In this document: positions 22,211 through 28,061 of the stretch, one piece after another
Numbering within the stretch: the first letter of the stretch is position 1
Layout: each line of letters starts with the position of its first letter
Source of the DNA: Mesorhizobium sp.
GTDB lineage: Bacteria > Pseudomonadota > Alphaproteobacteria > Rhizobiales > Rhizobiaceae
Reading direction: 5' to 3'
Length of the DNA: 42,135 nucleotides
Assembly (NCBI RefSeq): GCF_024509055.1
Contig: NZ_JANINM010000214.1
Location: 1 to 42,135, forward strand
Made by a program: the position numbers and the translations under genes
The notes under the pieces: model-generated
What the model was told of the DNA's origin: nothing
The model's input: only the letters and a program-made list of their open reading frames with translations
The model's database searches: none

Positions 22211-22972
22211 CTAGATGAGGGGTCGCCGCTCCTCTCCGAAGCCTTCCCACCGGGCGAGGTTTTTCAACCCGTCGTAATCGACGACCTGACAGCCCCCATC
22301 ACGCCACATAATCAGCTTGCGGTCCATCAGCTTGCGGATCGTCTTGTTGGTATGGACGAGCGAGAGACCCAACGTATCGGCGATATGTTGCTGCGTGATC
22401 GGGATCTGCACGGGAGTCTTGCCGTTGAGCCCGGCGCTGCGGGCGCGGCTGGTGATGAATGCGATGAGATAGGCAGCGCGCTCAAGCGCGGTGCGCCGGC
22501 CAATGCTGAGCAGGTTCTCATCCAGCATGCGCTCCTCGCGCGACGCGATCCATGTGATGTCATAGGCGAGCCCGGGGTGGTTGCGATAGAGCTCGTGCAG
22601 TTGCTCGCGCTCGAAAACGCAAAGCAGCATCGGCGAAAGAGCCTCGACCGAATGCTGCATCTCCCCCATGAGGCTCCCTTGCAGGCCGATGAGATCGCCC
22701 GGCATGGAGTAGTTGAGTATCTGCCGCCGTCCGTCCGGCAACAGCTTGTAGCGAAACGCCCAGCCTGACAGCACCGTATAGAGATGCGCGCTATGACTGC
22801 CTTCGACCAGAACGGTCGCCCCCTTGTCGACGGCAAGCTCTCCCTTCTTGAAATTGCTGACGAACAGAAGCTCCTGCTTCTCGAACTCCCGGAAGGCCGG
22901 CAGAGGCCGAAGCGGACACTTCTCGCAAGGATATTGACGGCTGGGAACTGAGCGTGCGCTGTTGCCGGACAT
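22211..22972 (-). CDS. Crp/Fnr family transcriptional regulator
   Basis: A 253-residue regulator: a cyclic-nucleotide-binding-like beta roll (about residues 40-150; GATVLVEGSHSAHLYTVLSGWAF, NYSMPGDLIGLQ) and a C-terminal winged helix (about 180-235; PITQQHIADTLGLSLVHTNKTIRKL). The N-terminus carries PCEKCPLRPL (Cys16, Cys19), with another Cys at 118. FNR's oxygen-sensing cluster needs four cysteines and the third N-terminal one is missing, so an Fe-S cluster is doubtful. ATG 22972 is favoured by GAGGAGGGG upstream. An EcfG promoter with a 17-nt spacer (23016-23041) puts it in the stress regulon as a secondary regulator. Confidence 0.9.
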   Translation of the reverse strand: MSGNSARSVPSRQYPCEKCPLRPLPAFREFEKQELLFVSNFKKGELAVDKGATVLVEGSHSAHLYTVLSGWAFRYKLLPDGRRQILNYSMPGDLIGLQGSLMGEMQHSVEALSPMLLCVFEREQLHELYRNHPGLAYDITWIASREERMLDENLLSIGRRTALERAAYLIAFITSRARSAGLNGKTPVQIPITQQHIADTLGLSLVHTNKTIRKLMDRKLIMWRDGGCQVVDYDGLKNLARWEGFGEERRPLI

Positions 22973-23015
22973 TTCGACCCCTCCTCGAAACACCTACCCT
23001 GACCGGGCTTGGAGC

Positions 23016-23041
23016 AACGCTCCAGAGGGGGATGAGGTTCC
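23016..23041 (-). promoter_or_regulatory. EcfG promoter for the Crp/Fnr gene
   Basis: On the minus strand, GGAAC (23041-23037), 17-nt spacer, CGTT (23019-23016), with the -10 43 nt before the start at 22972. Confidence 0.8.
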
Positions 23042-23139
23042 GCCCGATCACGGCGTGCAACCTTCAGCCATGTCTTTTTTAAATGACACGACGCCAAATA
23101 CCGCGCATGACTGCGGGCCATTGTAGGAGCGACCGACAC

Positions 23140-23520
23140 GTGCCCCCATTGCTGGACGGATTGCGTATCCTGATCCTGGAGGACGAATTCCTGATCGCCA
23201 TGGACGTGGAGCAGTTGTGCCGCGATAACGGCGCCGCCGATGCCGTCATTGTCCGCGATCTGACCGAAATCGACCTGCCCGATGGACTTGGCGGATTTGA
23301 CGCCGCCGTCGTCGATCTGATGCTTGGCGGTGTTTCGACACTTGATTTCGCGGCGCGACTGCGAAGCGCCGGAATTCCGTTCGTATTTGCCTCCGGCTAT
23401 TCCGACGCGGATGAGATCAGTGGTTCTTTTCCGGAAATCCGATTGGTTGCGAAACCTTACTCGGGAGACGACCTGATCGAAGCCCTGGCCGCCGCCTGCG
23501 ATCGCGCGAAGGCGGCTTAA
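23140..23520 (+). CDS. Single-domain response regulator, FAT GUY-like
   Basis: A 126-residue stand-alone receiver. The acidic pocket is ILEDEF (Glu14, Asp15), the phospho-acceptor is Asp59 in AAVVDLMLGG and the conserved Lys is in LVAKPYSGDD. The segment PFVFASGY matches, with Ser for Thr, the PFxFATGY motif that defines the FAT GUY receivers; members such as SdrG act in the alphaproteobacterial general stress phosphorelay. There is no output domain. The start is taken as GTG 23140 because AGGAG lies 10 nt upstream; ATGs at 23083 and 23107 are in frame but lack ribosome sites. It sits beside crp/fnr and ecfG. Confidence 0.85.
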   Translation: MPPLLDGLRILILEDEFLIAMDVEQLCRDNGAADAVIVRDLTEIDLPDGLGGFDAAVVDLMLGGVSTLDFAARLRSAGIPFVFASGYSDADEISGSFPEIRLVAKPYSGDDLIEALAAACDRAKAA

Positions 23521-23556
23521 GGGGATTCTGCGGCGCGCCCCTCCCGGCTGTGGCCG

Positions 23557-24108
23557 TCAGGCCGCGTTCGAGCCGGTCACCTGTGCCGAGATCGCATCGG
23601 GACCATATTCGTCCTCGCCGGAGATTTTGAGGATCTCCTGCAGCCTGGTGCGGGCCCTGCTGACCCGGCTCTTGATCGTGCCGACCGCGCAGCCGCAAAT
23701 CTCGGCCGCCTCCTCGTAGGAAAAACCGGAAGCGCCAATCAGGATGATCGCTTCGCGCTGATCCTCCGGCAGCTGTTCCAGCGCGCCGCGAAAATCCTTC
23801 AGGTCGAGCTGGCCATGCTGTGCCGGATGAACCGCGAGCCTGGCGGTCATGATGCCGTCGCTGTCCTGCACCTCGCGGCCGCGTTTGCGCATCTGCGAAT
23901 AGAATTCGTTGCGCAGGATGGTGAACAACCAAGCCTTGAGGTTGGTGCCGGGCTGGAAGCTCTCATGCTTGTCCCACGCCTTGACCAACGTTTCCTGGAC
24001 GAGGTCGTCGGCCTTGTCGGCATTCTGCGTCAGCGACACCGCGAAGGCGCGCAGGCTCGGTATCGCACCGAGCAACTCGGTCTTGAAGCTCTGGGAGACC
24101 GCTGCCAT
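23557..24108 (-). CDS. ecfG: General stress response ECF sigma factor EcfG
   Basis: A 183-residue ECF sigma factor. Region 2 (about residues 10-75) includes DLVQETLVKAWDKHESFQPGTNLKAWLFTILRNEFYSQMRKRGRE. Region 4 (about 105-165) includes LPEDQREAIILIGASGFSYEEAAEICGCAVGTIKSRVSRAR. This is the EcfG/ECF15 group, identified by sequence and by position 3 nt after nepR. It directs RNA polymerase to GGAAC-N16/17-CGTT promoters, several of which lie in this window. NepR sequesters it until phosphorylated PhyR removes NepR. Its own operon carries an EcfG promoter, giving positive feedback. Confidence 0.95.
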   Translation of the reverse strand: MAAVSQSFKTELLGAIPSLRAFAVSLTQNADKADDLVQETLVKAWDKHESFQPGTNLKAWLFTILRNEFYSQMRKRGREVQDSDGIMTARLAVHPAQHGQLDLKDFRGALEQLPEDQREAIILIGASGFSYEEAAEICGCAVGTIKSRVSRARTRLQEILKISGEDEYGPDAISAQVTGSNAA

Positions 24109-24111
24109 GCC

Positions 24112-24315
24112 TCAATCCTTTTTCTGGGCAGGTTCGGTCTTTTCCAGTTGGCTGAGCAACTGGGCGAAGCGGTCCGGCACATGGTCCGATACCAGTTCGT
24201 CATAATACTGCTTGAGCTTACGGGCGATTTCTGAGTTCGGCCCGAGCGGATTGCCGTCAACAATCCGGTGGCTGTTGACGGCGCCGGCCGCGGTGTTCTT
24301 TGACATTTCTTTCAT
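24112..24315 (-). CDS. nepR: Anti-sigma factor NepR
   Basis: A 67-residue protein with the NepR core (about residues 28-58: SEIARKLKQYYDELVSDHVP, then DRFAQLLSQLEKTE), the two helices that clamp EcfG or bind PhyR. The N-terminus is disordered-looking. The frame runs further upstream; ATG 24315 is used, and ATG 24306 (64 residues) is equally possible. The stop is 3 nt before ecfG, so the anti-sigma and sigma are coupled. It is transcribed from the EcfG promoter at 24410-24434 and diverges from phyR. Confidence 0.94.
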   Translation of the reverse strand: MKEMSKNTAAGAVNSHRIVDGNPLGPNSEIARKLKQYYDELVSDHVPDRFAQLLSQLEKTEPAQKKD

Positions 24316-24409
24316 ATTCGCCCTAGTTTCCAGCACTTGGCATCGCTCGTGAAATACAGACCAAAACGCAAGCGATCCCTTCGTCTGGTTGCCCATCCCG
24401 AAACCCCGA

Positions 24410-24434
24410 AACGCCGGCCCACTAATTTAGTTCC
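24410..24434 (-). promoter_or_regulatory. EcfG promoter for nepR-ecfG
   Basis: On the minus strand, GGAAC (24434-24430), 16-nt spacer, CGTT (24413-24410), about 95 nt before nepR. Exact consensus, autoregulatory. Confidence 0.9.
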
Positions 24435-24443
24435 ACGGCCGTC

Positions 24444-24468
24444 GGAACTTTTTCTGACAGCTAACGTT
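24444..24468 (+). promoter_or_regulatory. EcfG promoter for phyR
   Basis: GGAAC (24444-24448), 16-nt spacer, CGTT (24465-24468), 69 nt before ATG 24538. Its -35 is only 9 bp from the -35 of the opposing nepR promoter. Confidence 0.9.
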
Positions 24469-24537
24469 TGGTTTGCCGGGGCTTGCAATCAGTCTGGCCT
24501 GCAAATTCAACAACGTCATCTGAGGGAGACGTCGAAT

Positions 24538-25332
24538 ATGAGTCTGTCAGCAACCATCGCGCCGCACCTGCCGTTCCTGCGCCGCTTCTCGCGCGCCGTG
24601 TCGGGATCTCAGGAGAGCGGCGACGCGCTGGTCGCAGCGATGCTCGAAGCCATCATCGCCGACACCGATATCTTCCCAAAGGCATCGAGCGACCGTATTG
24701 CGCTCTATAAGGTCTTCGCAAGGCTCTTCACCTCGGTCGCCATCCGCGTCCCGCAGGAGCACGCTCAAACCGCCTGGGAGCAGCGCGCTGCCGCCAACCT
24801 GAATGCCATCGCTCCCCGGCCGAGGCAGGCTTTCCTGCTGGTGGCCGTCGAAGGGTTCAGCGAGGACGAAGCGGCGGAAATCCTTGACGCCGACGAGGAC
24901 GAGTTCTCCGATCTGCTCGCCCAGGCCAGCAGCGAGATTTCCCGTCAGGTCGCGACCGATGTTCTGATCATCGAGGACGAACCGCTTATCGCGATGGACA
25001 TCGAGGAGATGGTGGAGAGCCTCGGACATCGTGTCGTCGGCACGGCGCGCACACATGCCGAGGCGGTGGCGATGTTCGGCAAAACGCGGCCCAAGATGGT
25101 CCTGGCCGACATCCAGCTCGCGGATGGCAGCTCCGGCATAGAGGCCGTGAACGAGATCCTGTCTTCGACGCCGGTGCCGGTGATCTTCATCACCGCTTTC
25201 CCCGAGCGCCTGCTGACGGGCGAACGGCCCGAGCCGGCATTCCTGGTCACCAAGCCGTTCAATCCCGACATGGTTAAGGCCTTGATCAGCCAGGCGCTTT
25301 TCTTCGACAGGCAGGCACGGGCAGCGGCCTGA
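24538..25332 (+). CDS. phyR: General stress response anti-anti-sigma response regulator PhyR
   Basis: A 264-residue two-domain protein. The N-terminal part (residues 1 to about 135) is a sigma-factor mimic (LPFLRRFSRAVSGSQESGDALV, then PRPRQAFLLVAVEGFSEDEAAEIL). The C-terminal receiver (about 141-260) has acidic pocket IEDEP, phospho-acceptor Asp191 in MVLADIQLADGSSG, Thr in FITAFPE and Lys in VTKPFNPD. On phosphorylation the sigma-like domain opens and binds NepR, freeing EcfG. The frame extends upstream, but ATG 24538 follows GAGGGAGA and lies after the EcfG promoter. Length and layout are those of rhizobial PhyR/RsiB1. Confidence 0.96.
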   Translation: MSLSATIAPHLPFLRRFSRAVSGSQESGDALVAAMLEAIIADTDIFPKASSDRIALYKVFARLFTSVAIRVPQEHAQTAWEQRAAANLNAIAPRPRQAFLLVAVEGFSEDEAAEILDADEDEFSDLLAQASSEISRQVATDVLIIEDEPLIAMDIEEMVESLGHRVVGTARTHAEAVAMFGKTRPKMVLADIQLADGSSGIEAVNEILSSTPVPVIFITAFPERLLTGERPEPAFLVTKPFNPDMVKALISQALFFDRQARAAA

Positions 25333-25440
25333 CCGGGATCATCCTCTCGCCAGTATCCTTACTCGCAAGGCGGCCGGGTGGTTGCCTTGCGATTTCCGGT
25401 CGGAAACGTCGAGCGGGGATCGTCTTTTTCGGCGAATGGT

Positions 25441-25465
25441 GGAACAAACGGCACCGAGCCACGTT
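25441..25465 (+). promoter_or_regulatory. EcfG promoter for the DUF1328 gene
   Basis: GGAAC (25441-25445), 16-nt spacer, CGTT (25462-25465), with the -10 29 nt before ATG 25495. Exact consensus. Confidence 0.88.
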
Positions 25466-25494
25466 TTTTCCACGGCATCAGAAGGAGACGTATC

Positions 25495-25659
25495 ATGCTG
25501 TACTGGGCGCTAGTTTTTCTTGTTGTTGCAATCATTGCCGGCGCGCTTGGTTTCGGCGGCATCGCCGGTACGTCGGCCGGTATCGCACAGATACTGTTCT
25601 TCATCTTTCTCGCCTTCCTCATCATTTCGCTCATCGCCGGCCTGTTCAAGCGAGCATGA
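25495..25659 (+). CDS. DUF1328 family small membrane protein (YtjA-like)
   Basis: A 54-residue, almost entirely hydrophobic protein ([20 protein letters not shown], then [20 protein letters not shown]) with two membrane helices joined by a Gly-rich turn and a basic C-terminus (FKRA). This is the DUF1328/YtjA family of tiny inner-membrane proteins of unknown function. GAAGGAGA precedes ATG 25495. The EcfG promoter immediately upstream predicts strong induction in stress. Confidence 0.88.
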   Translation: MLYWALVFLVVAIIAGALGFGGIAGTSAGIAQILFFIFLAFLIISLIAGLFKRA

Positions 25660-25691
25660 CGGGATCAGCGGCTGAACACTGGAAGCCGCAC

Positions 25692-25761
25692 CCCTCAAAC
25701 GGTTTCCAGCCACCGCCGGGCGGAGTCCTCAACGGAAACCGCTCGGCGGACCTTTTGAGGG
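25692..25761. repeat. Nested inverted repeat between DUF1328 gene and PAS kinase
   Basis: CCCTCAAA (25692-25699) pairs with TTTGAGGG (25754-25761), and CGGTTTCC (25700-25707) pairs with GGAAACCG (25734-25741). The RNA could form a long two-tier hairpin, perhaps a terminator for the DUF1328 transcript. No T tract is present. Confidence 0.45.
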
Positions 25762-25804
25762 ATACCGTTCAGAGGTGAGCCATTCAGCCTGATTGAGTGG
25801 ATTG

Positions 25805-26827
25805 ATGCGTTCCACGACAGCAGACAAAGGCGGGAACAGGCATGGTGACGAGGTCATCGCCATGCATCCGGCGGAGAGTGGGATGCAGCTAGGTCGCGCC
25901 CTCCTCCACGCGCTTCACAACGCCGGCATTTCGGTCCTCTACCAGGATCGGGAGATGAAGACGGTCTGGGCGCGCAACATGCGGGCGCCGTGGGCATCCG
26001 ACACGGCGGAGGGAAAGGATCTGCTTCCCCCTGCCCAGGTACAACGAGTAAACGTCGCCAAACGCAAGGTAGCCGAAACCGGCAACGCCGACCGCTTCGA
26101 GTTGAGCCTCCCGGCCAATGACGGCGTTCGCTGGTTCCAGGTCTGGATCGACGCTGATCGGGGGGACACGGGCGAAGTGCTCGGCGTCGTCACCACCATG
26201 ATGGAGACGACCGAGCAGAAACGTCGCGAGCAGACGCTGCGGACCTTGTTGCGCGAGGTGAGCCACCGCTCGAAGAATCTTCTGGCCATAATCCAGAGCA
26301 TCGCCACCCAGACCGGACGCTACTCCGAGACGCTTGGCGATTTCCTGACGCGCTTTCGCGGTCGTCTTCAGTCCCTCGCCTCATCCCAGGACCTGGTGAC
26401 ATCCTCCAACTGGCGAGGAGCGGCACTTCACGAACTCGTATCCGGGCAGGTCGGCCGCTACAGCGCCGACCCCAAGCGCAGCCTCCGGTTCGAAGGCGAA
26501 AACCCCTATCTCAGCCCCAACGCGGCGCTCCATATCGGGCTGGCGATGCATGAGCTCGCCGTCAATTCCGTGAGCTATGGCGCACTGTCGCGGCCTGGCG
26601 GCTATGTCAAGGTGAGCGCCCGGCTGGAGGGATCTGAAGCACCTGCCCTGTCGTTGACCTGGTCTGAGACGATTGAGGCCGGCGAGCGCAACGAAAAGCG
26701 CTTTGGCAGCGTGGCGCTTGAACGCGTCGTGCCGACATCGCTGAACGGCACCGCCACGCTCGACATCGGCGCCGACCGCCTCGAATACCGCCTTACTATC
26801 CCGCGCGGTAATTTCGAGAGCGATTGA
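25805..26827 (+). CDS. HWE-family sensor histidine kinase with PAS domain
   Basis: About 340 residues, soluble. A PAS-like sensor (about residues 30-140; LLHALHNAGISVLYQDREMKTVWARN through WFQVWIDADRGD to VVTTMMETTEQKR) is followed by the HWE core: H-box LLREVSHRSKNLLAIIQSIA, N-box AMHELAVNSVSYGAL and WxE signature LTWSETIEAG. The H-box version EVSHRSKNL is typical of the PAS-HWE kinases that accompany phyR loci. The start is unsure: ATG 25805, or ATG 25862 with GAGG upstream. Immediate downstream position to phyR and the DUF1328 gene supports a role in phosphorylating PhyR directly or through the small receiver. Confidence 0.86.
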   Translation: MRSTTADKGGNRHGDEVIAMHPAESGMQLGRALLHALHNAGISVLYQDREMKTVWARNMRAPWASDTAEGKDLLPPAQVQRVNVAKRKVAETGNADRFELSLPANDGVRWFQVWIDADRGDTGEVLGVVTTMMETTEQKRREQTLRTLLREVSHRSKNLLAIIQSIATQTGRYSETLGDFLTRFRGRLQSLASSQDLVTSSNWRGAALHELVSGQVGRYSADPKRSLRFEGENPYLSPNAALHIGLAMHELAVNSVSYGALSRPGGYVKVSARLEGSEAPALSLTWSETIEAGERNEKRFGSVALERVVPTSLNGTATLDIGADRLEYRLTIPRGNFESD

Positions 26828-26955
26828 CCCGGCGGCTCGATTGCCGGCGTTCCTGCTCTTAACTGGCTGTTCACCATAAAGTCCGATCCTATGTGTATCC
26901 GGCTAACGATGCGCCGGAAACCCAGCCGCGCTCCGCGATTTGGGAGGACTGAAAG

Positions 26956-27123
26956 ATGGTTGCCGACATGAACAGGTTGGAGCAGGCCGCCCGCGTTTCG
27001 ATGGGCGGTTTCCAGGACACCGAGGCGCCGCCGTCCTCCCGCTCCTCCCATCTGTCATTTCGTCTCGGCGCGGTCGCGTTGCTCGCCGCCCTGGTGCTGG
27101 CAGCGGCCTGGCAACTGGCCTGA
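26956..27123 (+). CDS. Small single-span membrane protein, unknown function
   Basis: A 55-residue reading frame: a polar N-terminus (MVADMNRLEQAARVSMGGFQ), a Ser/Pro-rich hinge and one C-terminal hydrophobic helix (GAVALLAALVLAAAWQLA). ATG 26956 follows GGGAGG with about 9-nt spacing. There is no homology that I recognise. It lies alone between the PAS kinase and the unknown exported gene in the stress island; no EcfG promoter is visible upstream, so its regulation is open. Confidence 0.62.
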   Translation: MVADMNRLEQAARVSMGGFQDTEAPPSSRSSHLSFRLGAVALLAALVLAAAWQLA

Positions 27124-27280
27124 TCCGACAAGCCCTGTCGCATATCGCCCAAACGCGCACAGCGACATGGGCGACGACAAAGATCCAATCGCATCAATCC
27201 GGCGTAAACGCCGCGTTTTGACCGGCTGGGTTGGAGAGCGCCTATTGTGCCCCGCAGCATCGAATCCAGGTTGAGCGACT

Positions 27281-27306
27281 GGAACTTTCGGGCATCCGAC
27301 GCCGTT
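27281..27306 (+). promoter_or_regulatory. EcfG promoter that fixes the start of the downstream gene
   Basis: GGAAC (27281-27285), 17-nt spacer, CGTT (27303-27306), with the -10 24 nt before ATG 27331. It lies inside the longer in-frame extension beginning at GTG 27247 and argues against that start. Confidence 0.75.
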
Positions 27307-27330
27307 CTTGTGGCGAGAGGTTCTGTCGCC

Positions 27331-27657
27331 ATGGAACATATCGCTGCGTTGCTTCTCGTCATCGGTTGCTCGAGCAACATGACCGACTGTCGCGAACTGT
27401 CGGTGCCGGTCAGTGTCTTCGAAACGTTCGAGGCCTGCACCGCCGAAAGGCCTTTCGCCCTGGGTGATCTTCAGGGCCAGGCGGCACACGTCGTCGGCAA
27501 GTGTCTTGCCGTCGATCCGGCGCTCGAGGACGACTATGATCAAATTGCCTGGAATGTCCGCCCGGACGGTACGCTTGACGCATCGCTTGAAGTTTCAGGA
27601 ATGCTTATCGCGTCGAACAGCGTGCGCCCCGAAAAAGTCTCTCTTAAACAACAATAA
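27331..27657 (+). CDS. Hypothetical protein with hydrophobic N-terminus
   Basis: A 108-residue protein without a function I can assign. The N-terminus (MEHIAALLLVIGCSSNMTDC) is hydrophobic and may be a signal anchor; there are four cysteines (about residues 12, 19, 39 and 61). The rest is acidic and beta-rich (PVSVFETFEACTAERPFALG; WNVRPDGTLDASLEVSG). The frame is open from GTG 27247, which has its own GGAGAG site, but an EcfG promoter sits within that extension and GAGAGG precedes ATG 27331. Followed 3 nt later by a clear terminator, so it is a single-gene transcript. Confidence 0.72.
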   Translation: MEHIAALLLVIGCSSNMTDCRELSVPVSVFETFEACTAERPFALGDLQGQAAHVVGKCLAVDPALEDDYDQIAWNVRPDGTLDASLEVSGMLIASNSVRPEKVSLKQQ

Positions 27658-27660
27658 GAT

Positions 27661-27683
27661 CGGGCAGACGAAGCCCGTTTTTT
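27661..27683 (+). terminator. Rho-independent terminator
   Basis: Stem CGGGC (27661-27665) / GCCCG (27673-27677), 7-nt loop, then six T (27678-27683), right after the stop of the preceding gene. Confidence 0.85.
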
Positions 27684-27739
27684 CGTGTTAAACGTGAACC
27701 GGCATTGCCGAAAGTGAGGACAAAGTGAGGAGCAATTCT

Positions 27740-27985
27740 ATGCGGAATATGATCATTGCCATGGTTGCTGTGGTCGCCGTCAGCGGCTGCACCAGCACGG
27801 AGAAAGACGTGAGCGTCGGCACCCTGGGCGGCGCAGCGATCGGCGGGCTGGTCGGCGGTGGCAAGGGTGCGCTCATCGGCGGTCTTGTTGGCGCGGGATC
27901 CGGTCTGCTCTATCGCCGGTTGGAGAACGGTTATTGCCAGTATCGTGATCGCTACGGCCGGATTTATACCGCCCGCTGCAACTAA
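27740..27985 (+). CDS. Glycine-zipper lipoprotein
   Basis: An 81-residue lipoprotein. The signal peptide MRNMIIAMVAVVAVSGC ends in a lipobox with acylated Cys17. A glycine-zipper segment follows (LGGAAIGGLVGGGKGALIGG, then LVGAGSG), as in 17-kDa-antigen/YMGG-type outer-membrane lipoproteins, and a short C-terminus CQYRDRYGRIYTARC has two cysteines. GAGGAG lies 7 nt before ATG 27740; the frame also contains a GTG at 27725 within the ribosome site. Its own strong terminator lies at 28010-28042. Role unknown; an envelope-integrity function is usual for the family. Confidence 0.86.
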   Translation: MRNMIIAMVAVVAVSGCTSTEKDVSVGTLGGAAIGGLVGGGKGALIGGLVGAGSGLLYRRLENGYCQYRDRYGRIYTARCN

Positions 27986-28009
27986 TTTCGCCGACTTGGC
28001 GGATACCCG

Positions 28010-28042
28010 ATCGGAGGCCACCTCCCGGCCTCCGATTTTTTT
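28010..28042 (+). terminator. Strong Rho-independent terminator
   Basis: A 10-bp stem ATCGGAGGCC (28010-28019) / GGCCTCCGAT (28027-28036), 7-nt loop, and a run of seven T (28036-28042). It closes the lipoprotein transcript ahead of the convergent kinase gene. Confidence 0.92.
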
Positions 28043-28061
28043 GTGCCCGATGGTGATTCGC

